Source: CAYNXB01 sp964401045
GTDB lineage: Bacteria > Pseudomonadota > Alphaproteobacteria > Sphingomonadales > Sphingomonadaceae
Direction of reading: 5' to 3'
Length of the DNA: 64,000 nucleotides
NCBI GenBank assembly: GCA_964401045.1
Contig: CAYNXB010000006.1
Span: 1-64,000 of the forward strand
The notes below the pieces were generated by a model that had not been told where the DNA came from, searched no databases, and saw only the letters and a list, made by a program, of their open reading frames with translations. The position numbers were made by a program, and so were the translations under genes. Positions 24,529-33,416 of this stretch are shown piece after piece (position 1 is the stretch's first letter; every line of letters starts with the position of its first letter).

Positions 24529-26421
24529 TCAGTGCGCGGAAATCTCCAGTTCGAAGCCCGGAAGCGGCATGCTGCGACGGTCATAGGCATTCAGGACCGG
24601 ACTATCCGCCCAGCCATAGCGCACGCGAGTGGCCGGCTTGCCGTCACCGGACAGGATCACGCTGGAGCCTTCGATGCGCGCCGCCGTGTACCGGCAACTG
24701 GCTTGATCGGCGCCGCATAGCTCGAACGCCAGCGGGCCGAGCCCGCTCCAGGCAGCGAGACCGCCTTCCGCGCCCGTGATGCTCACCCGCACGTCGTCGC
24801 CATCGCGCACCGCTTTCTGCGGCTCAGGCAGGGCGATCCCCTGCGCCGCAAGCGCCAGGCGATGGCCGAGTTCCTGCTTGTTGGCCGGATGAATGTCCGT
24901 GCGTTCCCCGATATCGATCGCGGTGACCAGTTCCGCGTCCTTGTCCGCAAGCACGGCCTGGCGCTGGTCCTCTCGCAGAGCGGCCCAGCCGGACGAACCC
25001 GGCGCAAGCTGGGGAGCGCCGTAGTTGGCAAGCTGGACGATCAGCATACGCATGTCGGGAGAGAATTGCCCTCGCCAGGCGGCCAGCAGCTCTCGCATGC
25101 GATCACGATAGCCCGGCAGATCGACATCGCTTTCGCCCTGATACCAAGCCGCGCCCTTCAGCGCGACATGCCCCAGGGGAGCAATCATGGCGTTGTGTCG
25201 CACCCCAATTCCGGCATTGGCGTCCCACGGACTGCGCGGCGGAAGGTTCTTGATCGGCGCGATGCTGTAGAACCACTTGTCGGCCAGCGGGATTGGCACA
25301 TCCCCCGCGGGAGTGAGCGCGAGTCTCTCCGCTGGCGAGGAAAAGCCACCCGTGCTCCAGGTGTTGGTTGCCGCGACCAGGATTTCATTTCGGCCCGGCT
25401 TCAGGAAGCGGGCGGGCACCTGATATTTACGCTCCGTATCCCAGCCGAAGGTGTTGCCGATCGGATGCCCGTTGACCCAGGTCATGTCGATCTCATCGAT
25501 CACGCCTAGCGAGAGGACCGCGCCAGCCTTGGCTTGTGCGGGGGTCAGCTCGACCGAGCGGCGCAGCCAAACGGTACCGACCGGCTGCTCGACCAGGGGC
25601 GATCCGCTCCATTCGTTCCACACGCTGATCTTCGGCACGGGAGCCCATTGCAAGCCTTCCGGTGTCTCCCAGGGTGCGCTGCCGCCGGATTGTGCGCGGT
25701 AATCGGCTTCCCAGATCGGCGCAAAGCGCGCGACCGCGTCCAATTCGTCGGACGCGAAAGAGCGGAGCATCTCCATCTGCTCGCTGCCATAAAGCGCCTT
25801 GCCGCCCTCGGGAGTGAGCCAGACCCGGATCTGCGATCCACCAAAGCTCGAATTGATCACACCGATCGGCACTTTGAGCGCATCGCGCAGTTCGCGCGCC
25901 ATGAAGTAGCAAGCAGCTGAAAAGGCCGGGACAGTTGCAGGGCTCGCCGCCGCCCATCCCGCGGGCTTGCTGAACCTTGCTTGCGGGCTGATCGCTGACC
26001 CCTTCGGCACTTCCATCAGGCGCAAGCCGTCATCGCCCGAGAAGGCGATCTCGGTCGCGGCATTGAGGCCCTGGCGCACTGCAAATTCCATGTTGGACTG
26101 GCCCGAACAGAGCCAGACATCGCCCACCACGAGATCGCCCACGCTGCTCGCGCCGACCTTCAGGGTGAGCGGATCGCCGCCCGCCTCGCGCGCGGAGAAA
26201 CGCAGCGTGAAACGTCCGTCCTTCCCGGCAACCGCGCGCTGGTTTTCCCCGCCGAGGGTGCCGGCAACCTGCTCACCGGGCTTAGCTTCGCCCTCCACCA
26301 TGATCGGCTGCCCCCGCTGGATCACGGCGTGATCGGTCCAGTAAGGGGACAACGCCGCGTCTGCCATCGCAGGCGCTGAAACGCCAAGCAGGACGAGCGG
26401 CAGGATGGCGCGACAGATCAT
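24529..26421 (-). CDS. SGNH/SASA-domain carbohydrate acetylesterase
   Basis: Exported 630-aa protein of the sialate O-acetylesterase (SASA) superfamily. A Sec signal ends at about residue 20. The SGNH blocks are split: Ser109 in CSGQSN (block I), WYQGESD, and DIHPANKQ with the catalytic Asp/His. A jelly-roll insertion (VNGHPIGNTFGW, about 270-370) resembles a sugar-binding domain. In a xylan locus, removal of acetyl groups from xylo-oligosaccharides or glucuronate is more likely than sialate chemistry; that is inferred from context. The ATG overlaps the TGA of the upstream lactonase gene (ATGA), so it is translationally coupled to the xylose-oxidation genes. Confidence 0.88.
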   Translation of the reverse strand: MICRAILPLVLLGVSAPAMADAALSPYWTDHAVIQRGQPIMVEGEAKPGEQVAGTLGGENQRAVAGKDGRFTLRFSAREAGGDPLTLKVGASSVGDLVVGDVWLCSGQSNMEFAVRQGLNAATEIAFSGDDGLRLMEVPKGSAISPQARFSKPAGWAAASPATVPAFSAACYFMARELRDALKVPIGVINSSFGGSQIRVWLTPEGGKALYGSEQMEMLRSFASDELDAVARFAPIWEADYRAQSGGSAPWETPEGLQWAPVPKISVWNEWSGSPLVEQPVGTVWLRRSVELTPAQAKAGAVLSLGVIDEIDMTWVNGHPIGNTFGWDTERKYQVPARFLKPGRNEILVAATNTWSTGGFSSPAERLALTPAGDVPIPLADKWFYSIAPIKNLPPRSPWDANAGIGVRHNAMIAPLGHVALKGAAWYQGESDVDLPGYRDRMRELLAAWRGQFSPDMRMLIVQLANYGAPQLAPGSSGWAALREDQRQAVLADKDAELVTAIDIGERTDIHPANKQELGHRLALAAQGIALPEPQKAVRDGDDVRVSITGAEGGLAAWSGLGPLAFELCGADQASCRYTAARIEGSSVILSGDGKPATRVRYGWADSPVLNAYDRRSMPLPGFELEISAH

Positions 26422-27305
26422 GACAGCTCCACTGGCATTGTTGCGACTCCTGCCACCTCGCTGTGGAAGGAGAACAGTCCGCCCGCGTTCGGCTGGCCTT
26501 CGAGCGCCGCCTGGTCGAGGCCCTTGCGCGCGGTCGTCACGAACGCCGTCCGCAAATCCGGTCCTCCGAACGCCAGCTTGGTGACATTGGCAACCGGCAG
26601 GCGCACGGCTTCGAGCAGCCTCCCCCCGGGTGAATAGCGGGCGACACACCAGCCGTTCCACATACCGGTCCACACGCAACCTTCGGCATCGACGGTCGGC
26701 CCATCGGGATAGGCGTCAGGAAAATCGGCTGCGGTGTCCACGAACAGGCGGGCCGCGCCCGTCACGCCGTCGCCGCCCAGATCGGCTACGAAAATCTTCC
26801 TGCCGAGCGTGTCGGTGAAATAGATCCGATCGCCGGCGCCGCTGACCGCTGGGCCATTGGTGATGCAAACTCCCGCGGGGCCTGCCGCGGCGACGGTGCC
26901 GCGGTCGAAACAGTAAAAACGCCCGCTCGATTTGTCCTCGCCGTCGTCCATCGTGCCGAACCACACCCGACCTTCCGGGCCAACGCATGCATCGTTGAGG
27001 CGGTTGTGCTCCGGTTCGCCGGGCACGGAGCAAAGCGGTTCGAACCGGCCCGTCTCGGGATCCAGCACGCACAGCCCGCCTTTGAGTCCGGCCAGCAGGC
27101 GGCCATCGCGCGCGGGCAGCACCCATCCCACCTGATCGGGAGCATCGATCCGCGCGAGCTCACCCCCGGCGGGCTTGTAGCACCACACCGCCGGGCGCTT
27201 GATATCGACGAACCACAGGCATTGCCTGGCCGCGTCCCACACCGGCCCTTCGCCCAGTTCCGCCTGGACGCCGGATAAGAGGGAGACGGGCCCGCTCACC
27301 GCCAT
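26418..27305 (-). CDS. xylC: SMP-30 family sugar lactonase, xylonolactonase-like
   Basis: A 295-aa six-bladed propeller of the SMP-30/regucalcin family. Metal-ligand regions are visible: LGEGPVWD at the N-terminus, the NRLND segment, CITNGPAVS and YPDGPTVDAEG. Long stretches (FVDIK, DAPDQV, WFGTMDDGE, ANVTKLAFGGPDL, FVTTARKGL) parallel Caulobacter crescentus XylC as I remember it, so hydrolysis of D-xylono-lactone in the Weimberg pathway is the best call. The start overlaps the end of the dehydrogenase gene by 10 bp, and the stop overlaps the acetylesterase start. It might also open arabinono- or galactonolactone. Confidence 0.87.
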   Translation of the reverse strand: MAVSGPVSLLSGVQAELGEGPVWDAARQCLWFVDIKRPAVWCYKPAGGELARIDAPDQVGWVLPARDGRLLAGLKGGLCVLDPETGRFEPLCSVPGEPEHNRLNDACVGPEGRVWFGTMDDGEDKSSGRFYCFDRGTVAAAGPAGVCITNGPAVSGAGDRIYFTDTLGRKIFVADLGGDGVTGAARLFVDTAADFPDAYPDGPTVDAEGCVWTGMWNGWCVARYSPGGRLLEAVRLPVANVTKLAFGGPDLRTAFVTTARKGLDQAALEGQPNAGGLFSFHSEVAGVATMPVELS

Positions 27306-28126
27306 CCGGCATCGACCCAGTAGTTGTGCGCGGTGCAGAAGTGCCCGTCGTCGGAGGCGAGAAACATCACCATCGCCGCGACATCCGCTGGCTGAATTCG
27401 CCCGTCAAGACACTGGGCGGCGACGATCTCGGCCTCGCCCTCCGGGGAATACCATTGCCCCTGTCGCGGAGTCTGCACATTGCCGGGAATAACGGTGTTC
27501 ACGCGAATCCCGAAGCGGCCGAGCTCCCGGGCAAGGCTGCGCGTGAGGCCTTCAATCGCTGCCTTGGCCGTCTGATAGGTCACCAGGTTCTCGAGCCCGA
27601 GGTGCCAGCTGATCGAGCCCAGGTTGACAATGCTGCCGCCGCCCACCTGCTTCATTGCAGGGATTACGGCCTTGGCGGCGAAGAACTGGTGCTTCACGTT
27701 CACCGCCATGCGCTCGTCCCAATAGGCTGGCGTGACGTCTTCGATCGCATGGCGATCGTCGTTCGCGGCATTGTTGACCAGCACGTCGCATCCGCCGATC
27801 CGTTCGATCGCACGTTTGAGTGCACCGGCGAAAGCCTCGTCGTCGGTGATGTCGCAATGCTCGAAGCAGGGCGTGAACGCAGCGTCCGTCAACCGACCGG
27901 CGAGTGCCAGCGAGGGCCCCTCCTGGATGTCGATAAAGGCGACGCGCGCACCTTGCCGCGCGAACGCCTCCACGATGCCCTCGCCGATACCGGACGCGCC
28001 GCCCGTGACCAGCACCCGCTTGCCAGCAAGGCTGGGGAAGATCGCCCGTTTTTCGGCGGCGCCGATCTGCGCCTCTGTCATCCGCATCGGGCGGTCGCCG
28101 CGTTGAAATCTTGCATGTTCCGTCAT
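27296..28126 (-). CDS. xylB: D-xylose 1-dehydrogenase (SDR family)
   Basis: NAD+-dependent short-chain dehydrogenase of about 276 aa that oxidises D-xylose to xylonolactone. It has the Rossmann motif GGASGIGEG, NNAANDDRH, the GSISWHLGLENLVTYQTAK block with catalytic Ser/Tyr/Lys, and the C-terminal YWVDAGWR. These match the Caulobacter XylB dehydrogenase closely; this xylB is unrelated to the xylulokinase gene of the same name. The start is uncertain among ATG 28126, 28087 and 28081; no strong ribosome site marks one. It is the second gene of the xylX-xylB-xylC-acetylesterase operon. Confidence 0.88.
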   Translation of the reverse strand: MTEHARFQRGDRPMRMTEAQIGAAEKRAIFPSLAGKRVLVTGGASGIGEGIVEAFARQGARVAFIDIQEGPSLALAGRLTDAAFTPCFEHCDITDDEAFAGALKRAIERIGGCDVLVNNAANDDRHAIEDVTPAYWDERMAVNVKHQFFAAKAVIPAMKQVGGGSIVNLGSISWHLGLENLVTYQTAKAAIEGLTRSLARELGRFGIRVNTVIPGNVQTPRQGQWYSPEGEAEIVAAQCLDGRIQPADVAAMVMFLASDDGHFCTAHNYWVDAGWR

Positions 28127-28200
28127 CCCGTATCGACAGTCGCGCCGCCAGTTCGGCTCGCTCCGTCCCAAATCATAAAATCCCTGTGTGGCCGCGCGGT

Positions 28201-29325
28201 TCAGACCTTCTCGATCAAGCCGCGTGCCGCGAGGTTGCGCATGAGCGCGGCGATTCCCATGGTCCACGCCGGCGCGTCGCCGCATGTCGTGACCACGTTG
28301 GACAGCGTACCCAGACGCTTGGAGCTGATCGTCACCCGATCGCCCCGCTTGTGCGTGAAGCCCCCACCCGGCGCGTCTCGATCCTGCGTGGGTGCGAACA
28401 ACGTGCCGCAGAACAGCACGAAGCCGTCCGGATAATGGTGCTCGCTCAAGGTCTGGCGGATCAGCTCAAGAGGATCGCGGCTGATCTCGCTCATCCGGTT
28501 CGCGCCCTCGAGCCGGTAGCCCTCCTGCCCTTCGATCAGCAGGTCGACATTGGCGTGTCGGACATCGTCGATCGTGAAGCCATCATCGAACAGGCGGATG
28601 AACGGCCCGATCGAGCAAGAGGCCGTGTTGTCCTTCGCCTTCGACAGCAACAGCGCCGAACGCCCTTCGAAATCGCGTAAGTTGACATCGTTGCCGAGCG
28701 TGGCGCCGACAACCTCGCCCTCAGCATCCGCCACCAGCACGACTTCGGGTTCCGGATTGTTCCAGGTCGAATCGGAGCGCACGCCAATGAGGGCGCCAGC
28801 GCCGACCGTCGAGAGAACCGGCGATTTAGAAAAAATCTCGGCATCCGGACCGATCGCCACTTCGAGATACTGCGACCACATTCCTTCATCGATGAGCGCT
28901 TGCTTGAGAGCCATCGCCTCTTCGCTGCCGGGCACGACCGAGCGAATGCCGCTGCCAACCTTGTCCTCCAGCAATTCGCGTATTTCCGCCGCACGTGTGG
29001 CATCGCCACGCGCGCGTTCCTCGATCACCCGCTCGATCGCCGAAACGGCGAAAGTCACGCCGCTGGCCTTGATGCATTGCAGATCGACCGGCGAGAGCAG
29101 AGTCCAGCCTTCGGGCAAGCCATCTTCGGCTGGGCCGATGCGATCGCCGCCGGAAAACGCGCGTCGAGCAATGGCGCCCGACGCGGTCGAGGCCTGGCGG
29201 GTCAGATCGAACAATTCGCCGCCGCGGATGGCGATGACATGCGGTCCTGCTTCGCTCTCCGCGCGCCCGACAAACAGGCCATCCCGAAAATCTACGGGCA
29301 GAACTTCGACTAGACTGACGGGCAT
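28201..29325 (-). CDS. xylX: 2-keto-3-deoxy-D-xylonate dehydratase (FAH fold)
   Basis: A 374-aa enzyme of the fumarylacetoacetate-hydrolase superfamily. Segments such as LSPVDLQCIKASGVTFAV, SQYLEVAIGPDAEIFSK, GNDVNLRDFEGRSALLLSK and FGTLFAPTQDRD-like FCGTLFAPTQDRD correspond to Caulobacter XylX, which dehydrates 2-keto-3-deoxyxylonate to alpha-ketoglutarate semialdehyde in the Weimberg pathway. ATG 29325 is preferred: upstream in-frame starts would place the LacI-type operator inside the coding region. It is the first gene of the oxidative xylose operon. The pathway's xylonate dehydratase (xylD) and semialdehyde dehydrogenase (xylA) are not in this window. Confidence 0.9.
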   Translation of the reverse strand: MPVSLVEVLPVDFRDGLFVGRAESEAGPHVIAIRGGELFDLTRQASTASGAIARRAFSGGDRIGPAEDGLPEGWTLLSPVDLQCIKASGVTFAVSAIERVIEERARGDATRAAEIRELLEDKVGSGIRSVVPGSEEAMALKQALIDEGMWSQYLEVAIGPDAEIFSKSPVLSTVGAGALIGVRSDSTWNNPEPEVVLVADAEGEVVGATLGNDVNLRDFEGRSALLLSKAKDNTASCSIGPFIRLFDDGFTIDDVRHANVDLLIEGQEGYRLEGANRMSEISRDPLELIRQTLSEHHYPDGFVLFCGTLFAPTQDRDAPGGGFTHKRGDRVTISSKRLGTLSNVVTTCGDAPAWTMGIAALMRNLAARGLIEKV

Positions 29326-29347
29326 TTGCCCCGATTCCCCCGTTCTT

Positions 29348-29359
29348 GATAGCGCTATC
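29348..29359. promoter_or_regulatory. Putative LacI-family operator 5
   Basis: GATAGCGCTATC is a perfect 12-bp palindrome, 22 bp upstream of the xylX ATG. Binding here should block transcription of the xylX-xylB-xylC-acetylesterase operon. Confidence 0.8.
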
Positions 29360-29416
29360 ATATGGAAATAGCCGAGCCTCGACAAGTCTGCCGTCATCAC
29401 AAAAATCCTGTGGCAT

Positions 29417-31081
29417 CTATGGCGGGGACAAGGCCTGCTGAGCGAAGGGACCGATCACCGTGCCGGTGAACAACCCACCATGGACCGACGCCATGTGCTC
29501 GACGCTCCGGTTGGTCACCAGGGGGCGCCACCTCCCAGCCCCGGCCGGACGCCAGGCGAAATCCGCCTCGCCCCGGTCGATCGCGATCCGCAGGTAGACC
29601 TCGCCGTCGGTCTCGACCGGTGCGGTCTCGATGGTAACGCCATCTTGCGGATCATCCGCACCGCGGCGTTCGCGCAAGGCGATGCGCCGTGTTCCATCGA
29701 TTCGGGTGATCCCGATGCTGGCGAAATGCTCCTCGTTCATGAAAGCCATTAGACCGGCGAAATCGCCATTCCGTTCGGGCGCGAAAGCTATCCGCGCCGT
29801 CACGCTGGCAACGGGTTGGCGCAGGCGCTGACCGAGAAACGACGGCTGCCCGGCGAGGCTTCCCGGCGCATCCGGCCGCGCGGTGATGTCCAGCCCGCCG
29901 TTCACGCGATACCATGAGGGTCCGGCCGGATCGCGCAGTTGCAGCCATTGCGGGGCCAGTGCGGAACCGGTGAAAGTGTCGCGCCAGTGCGTCCAGTCGA
30001 CCGGCGCATCGGGCGGGAGCGCCGGCCGCTTCAGCGCAAACGGAACTGGGGCACCTTTCGGCAGGATGATCGGCCACCCATCGTCCCATGTCACCGGCAG
30101 CAGAAACGTCTCGCGCCCGAGCAGCGTCGACTGCCCGGCAAAGGGCACGGTGCCGAGGAACACCGCCCACCAATCGCCATTGTCGAGCTGCACGAAGTCC
30201 GCGTGACCGGTGGCTTCCACGCGCTGTTGGCGATCCGCGGGCAAGTCGCGCTGGGTCAGGATCGGATTGACCGGACCGGCCTCGTAGGGCCCGTCGGGGC
30301 GGCGCGAACGATAGATGGTCTGCGAATGATCCTCCGCCGTGCCACCTTCGGCTGCGGTGAGGTAATACCAGCCGTCATGCCGGAAGATGTGCGGCCCCTC
30401 CGCCCAGATCGGCTTGTCTTCCGGGTGGACGCCGCCATCGACCAGCACCTTGCGCGGGCCGCGCATTTTGCCCGTCGCAAGGTCGATTTGCTGGATCCAG
30501 ATGGCCCGATGACCTTCGTAGCGCGGCTCCCCCTGAGGCGCGCCGTTGTTCAAGACCCAGGCGGTCCCATGCTGATCGACGAACAGCGAAGGATCGATGC
30601 CTTCGAAGCCGAGCCAGACCGGGTTCGACCACGGGCCTTCGGGCCGGTCGGCCGCGATCATGAAATTGCCGCCGCACCCCACGCAGGTATCGAGGATGCG
30701 AAACCTCCCACCATAATGGCTGATCGCGGGCGCAAAGATCGCCTCGTTCGTCCGCAGCCCCTTGAAGGAGAATTGGCCCGGCCGGTCGATTGCGTTTCCG
30801 ATCTGCCGCCAGCTCACCAGATCGCGGCTGTGATAGATCGGGATGCCGGGGAACCACGCGAACGTGGAATTGACGAGATAGAAATCGGCGCCGACCTTGA
30901 CCAGCGAAGGATCGGGCTGGAAGCCGGGCAGGACGGGGTTGCGGAATTCCTCCGGCCGTGCGGGTTCCTGCGGCGCGGCGCGATATTCTACCTCGGCCAC
31001 GTGCGCCACCGGCTGCGCGACCAAAGCTGCCGGGATGCAGGCAATCGCCAGCACGCCTGTAAAATATCTGCCGAAGGTCAC
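29417..31081 (-). CDS. GH43 beta-xylosidase/arabinofuranosidase with C-terminal beta-sandwich
   Basis: Exported inverting glycosidase of family 43, 554 aa. A Sec signal covers about residues 1-23. The five-bladed propeller (about 45-345) carries the three acidic residues in GFQPDPSLV (base), EGIDPSLFV (pKa modulator) and IWAEGPHIF (acid). Residues about 360-550 form a concanavalin-like sandwich, as in GH43 beta-xylosidases of the XynB/XylA type. It lies 31 bp after GH67 on the same strand and is presumably driven from the same operator-bearing promoter. It would release xylose or arabinose from the oligosaccharides GH67 has cleared of glucuronic acid. Confidence 0.92.
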   Translation of the reverse strand: MTFGRYFTGVLAIACIPAALVAQPVAHVAEVEYRAAPQEPARPEEFRNPVLPGFQPDPSLVKVGADFYLVNSTFAWFPGIPIYHSRDLVSWRQIGNAIDRPGQFSFKGLRTNEAIFAPAISHYGGRFRILDTCVGCGGNFMIAADRPEGPWSNPVWLGFEGIDPSLFVDQHGTAWVLNNGAPQGEPRYEGHRAIWIQQIDLATGKMRGPRKVLVDGGVHPEDKPIWAEGPHIFRHDGWYYLTAAEGGTAEDHSQTIYRSRRPDGPYEAGPVNPILTQRDLPADRQQRVEATGHADFVQLDNGDWWAVFLGTVPFAGQSTLLGRETFLLPVTWDDGWPIILPKGAPVPFALKRPALPPDAPVDWTHWRDTFTGSALAPQWLQLRDPAGPSWYRVNGGLDITARPDAPGSLAGQPSFLGQRLRQPVASVTARIAFAPERNGDFAGLMAFMNEEHFASIGITRIDGTRRIALRERRGADDPQDGVTIETAPVETDGEVYLRIAIDRGEADFAWRPAGAGRWRPLVTNRSVEHMASVHGGLFTGTVIGPFAQQALSPP

Positions 31082-31112
31082 TTTGCCCTTCTCCCTGTTC
31101 TATCGCGGTCGG

Positions 31113-33275
31113 TCATGGATTGCCCGGAGCGTCCGGAAACTGCTGCGCCTGATACCACTCGAGCGGCTGCTCCGGCGGACGCGTGCCAGGTGGAAGCGGG
31201 CAACCGCAGACCGAACCGAAATATGCGATCGACGCATCACGCCACCAACGCGCTTCGCGCTGCTGTATCCGCAGGAAGTCGGCGATGTCGCGATGGCGGG
31301 GCGCGTCGACGTACGGCGTCAGCGTACCCCATTGCGCGGCCATCCGATCCACCGAGGCGACGCCGCGATCGTAACGCGCAACCAGTTCCGCCCACAGCGA
31401 ACGGCCCGACTGCGTGCGGTAATCCCACGGCAGATGGTGGAACCAGAGCAGGTAATCCTCATCCATCATCTCCGGGCGCGCCCATCGCTCAGCGACCGGC
31501 GGCGCATATTGCGCCAACGCGTCGCTTCCCTTCGCGGTGCGATCGAATCCAAGGCCGGTCGCGTCGGCGCGGTTGTAATAGACGGGGTTCCATTCCGGTC
31601 GATCGAGGTTGGAGACCCACGGCGCAGGCCCATAGTGATGGCCCGTTCCCATCTGGTGCGCGAGGCCGAGCGGGGTCATGTAATCGACCACGGCCTGGCG
31701 GCTGTAATCCATCAAGTCCGCCACCGTATCGAGAAAGGCCGGATCGCGACTGAACGTCTGCGCTGCCCATTCCCGGGCAATCGCGTCCGCCGGGATCGCC
31801 GGGTTCCACGCCATCCGTCCGAAGGCATACCAATTGGCCTGATCGAAGTGGCCGCCGGTCCAGTTCACATCCGATCCGGTGTTGGCGACGCCGGCCATGC
31901 CCCCGCCTTGCAGAGCCCCCGCTACCGTTAGCGGTGCCCCGCCGATGCCATGGCCGGTGTCGGCCTCGAGCACTTCGGCCCACATCGGCGCGAGGAACGC
32001 CAGGTGCGTGGCGAAACCGAGGTATTCCTTGGTGATCTGCGCTTCCATCATCAGCCGCGTATGCGGCATCGCGCCGAACAGCGGATGGAACGGCTCGCGT
32101 GGCTGGAAGTCCAGCGGCCCATTCTTCACCTGCAGGATGACGTTGGGCGCGAACAGGCCGTCGAGCGGCTTGAACTCCTCGTATGCCAGCTTGACCCGGT
32201 CGGTATCGGCGCTGCTGTCATAGACGAACGCGCGCCAGATCACCGTCCCCCGATCTCCTAACGCGGCGGCGAGCATGTTCGCGCCATCGGCATGGGTGCG
32301 GCCGTAATCCTGCGGGCCCGGCTGGCCTTCCGAGTTGGCCTTGACCAGAACGCCCCCGAAATCGGGTATCGCAGTATAGATTTCGACCGCCTTGGCCTTC
32401 CACCAGCCACGAACGGCCGGGTTCAGCGGATCGGCCGTCGTCAGGTCCCCGAGGTCGCGCGGCGCGGAGAACCGTGCCGACAGGAACACCCGGATGCCAT
32501 AGGGGCGGAAGGCATCGGCCAGCCGCGCGAGCTTCGCGATATAGCGCGAGGACAGCATCAGCGGCGATGCATTGACGTTGTTCACGACCACGCCGTTTAT
32601 GCCGATGGACGCATTGGCCCGGGCATAATCGATCAGCCGCGGATCGAGATGGCCCGGCAGCAGCCACCAGTCGAAGATCGAGCGGCCAGCGTACCCGCGC
32701 TCGACAAAACCATCGGGATTGTCCCAGTGATCGAGCATCCGCAACGGCAGCGCAGGCGCGGAAACCACGTCCAGCCCTGCCAACGAGCCGCCCGTCGCGA
32801 GATGGCGCAGCAAGCCGAAGCTGCCATAGAGCAGGCCCAGATCGTCATTCGCCACGATCACCACGCGGCCATCGTCGCGCAGCGTCAGGCGATATGCGCC
32901 CGCCGCCTGCTCTCGCAGTGGTGCCGCAAGCCTCGCATCCGGCCCCGCGAGCCGGTCGGCACGGGCTAGTACGACGTCCCTCTCCTGGGTCGTCGGACCA
33001 AGCAGCGCGGAAAGACCGCGCGCCAGCTCGGCCTGAGCCACGTCGAGGGTAGGAGAAGGCGCAGCGAGCAATTCCGGCGGCCCAAGATACGGCGCCGCAG
33101 CCTCCACAGCTTCCGGCGAGAGCGCGGCGTAGCGCAGCCACAACGCATGCCCATCCTCGGCCTGCGCACTCGCCATCCAGCTCAAGGCGAGGCCGCCAAG
33201 AAGCAGCTGTAGCAGCCGCACGCAGAGCGCGATGGGCCACACCCGCCATCGCCTCGATACGCCTGAATTCAGCAT
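31113..33275 (-). CDS. GH67 alpha-glucuronidase
   Basis: Alpha-glucuronidase of family 67, about 720 aa, removing 4-O-methyl-glucuronic acid from the non-reducing end of xylo-oligosaccharides. A signal-like hydrophobic segment (ALCVRLLQLLLGGLALSW) is followed by AQAED, so it is exported. The central barrel has GVLVKANSEGQPGPQDYGR with the general-acid Glu, VKNGPLDFQPREPFHPLFGAMP, and RLMMEAQITKEYLG, all diagnostic. The start is ambiguous: ATGGTGAGGAGGATG overlays the ribosome site with two in-frame ATGs (33287, 33275). It is the first gene of a unit with the downstream GH43, divergent from a second GH43. Confidence 0.94.
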   Translation of the reverse strand: MLNSGVSRRWRVWPIALCVRLLQLLLGGLALSWMASAQAEDGHALWLRYAALSPEAVEAAAPYLGPPELLAAPSPTLDVAQAELARGLSALLGPTTQERDVVLARADRLAGPDARLAAPLREQAAGAYRLTLRDDGRVVIVANDDLGLLYGSFGLLRHLATGGSLAGLDVVSAPALPLRMLDHWDNPDGFVERGYAGRSIFDWWLLPGHLDPRLIDYARANASIGINGVVVNNVNASPLMLSSRYIAKLARLADAFRPYGIRVFLSARFSAPRDLGDLTTADPLNPAVRGWWKAKAVEIYTAIPDFGGVLVKANSEGQPGPQDYGRTHADGANMLAAALGDRGTVIWRAFVYDSSADTDRVKLAYEEFKPLDGLFAPNVILQVKNGPLDFQPREPFHPLFGAMPHTRLMMEAQITKEYLGFATHLAFLAPMWAEVLEADTGHGIGGAPLTVAGALQGGGMAGVANTGSDVNWTGGHFDQANWYAFGRMAWNPAIPADAIAREWAAQTFSRDPAFLDTVADLMDYSRQAVVDYMTPLGLAHQMGTGHHYGPAPWVSNLDRPEWNPVYYNRADATGLGFDRTAKGSDALAQYAPPVAERWARPEMMDEDYLLWFHHLPWDYRTQSGRSLWAELVARYDRGVASVDRMAAQWGTLTPYVDAPRHRDIADFLRIQQREARWWRDASIAYFGSVCGCPLPPGTRPPEQPLEWYQAQQFPDAPGNP

Positions 33276-33290
33276 CCTCCTCACCATTTC

Positions 33291-33302
33291 GTTAGCGCTA
33301 CC
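33291..33302. promoter_or_regulatory. Putative LacI-family operator 6
   Basis: GTTAGCGCTACC, only 16 bp upstream of the likely GH67 start codon. Confidence 0.75.
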
Positions 33303-33354
33303 ATCGCAGCTGGATCAGTCAACCCGCTACAACTCCGCTTGCCAATCCGGTGAT

Positions 33355-33366
33355 GGTAGCGCTATC
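33355..33366. promoter_or_regulatory. Putative LacI-family operator 7
   Basis: GGTAGCGCTATC, 51 bp upstream of the GH43 lipoprotein gene and 64 bp centre-to-centre from operator 6. Two sites in one divergent promoter could allow cooperative binding or looping. Confidence 0.75.
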
Positions 33367-33416
33367 TCATCGACAAAGAGCAGGCGAACGACCGGCGGTT
33401 TGGTGAGGATTAAGCG

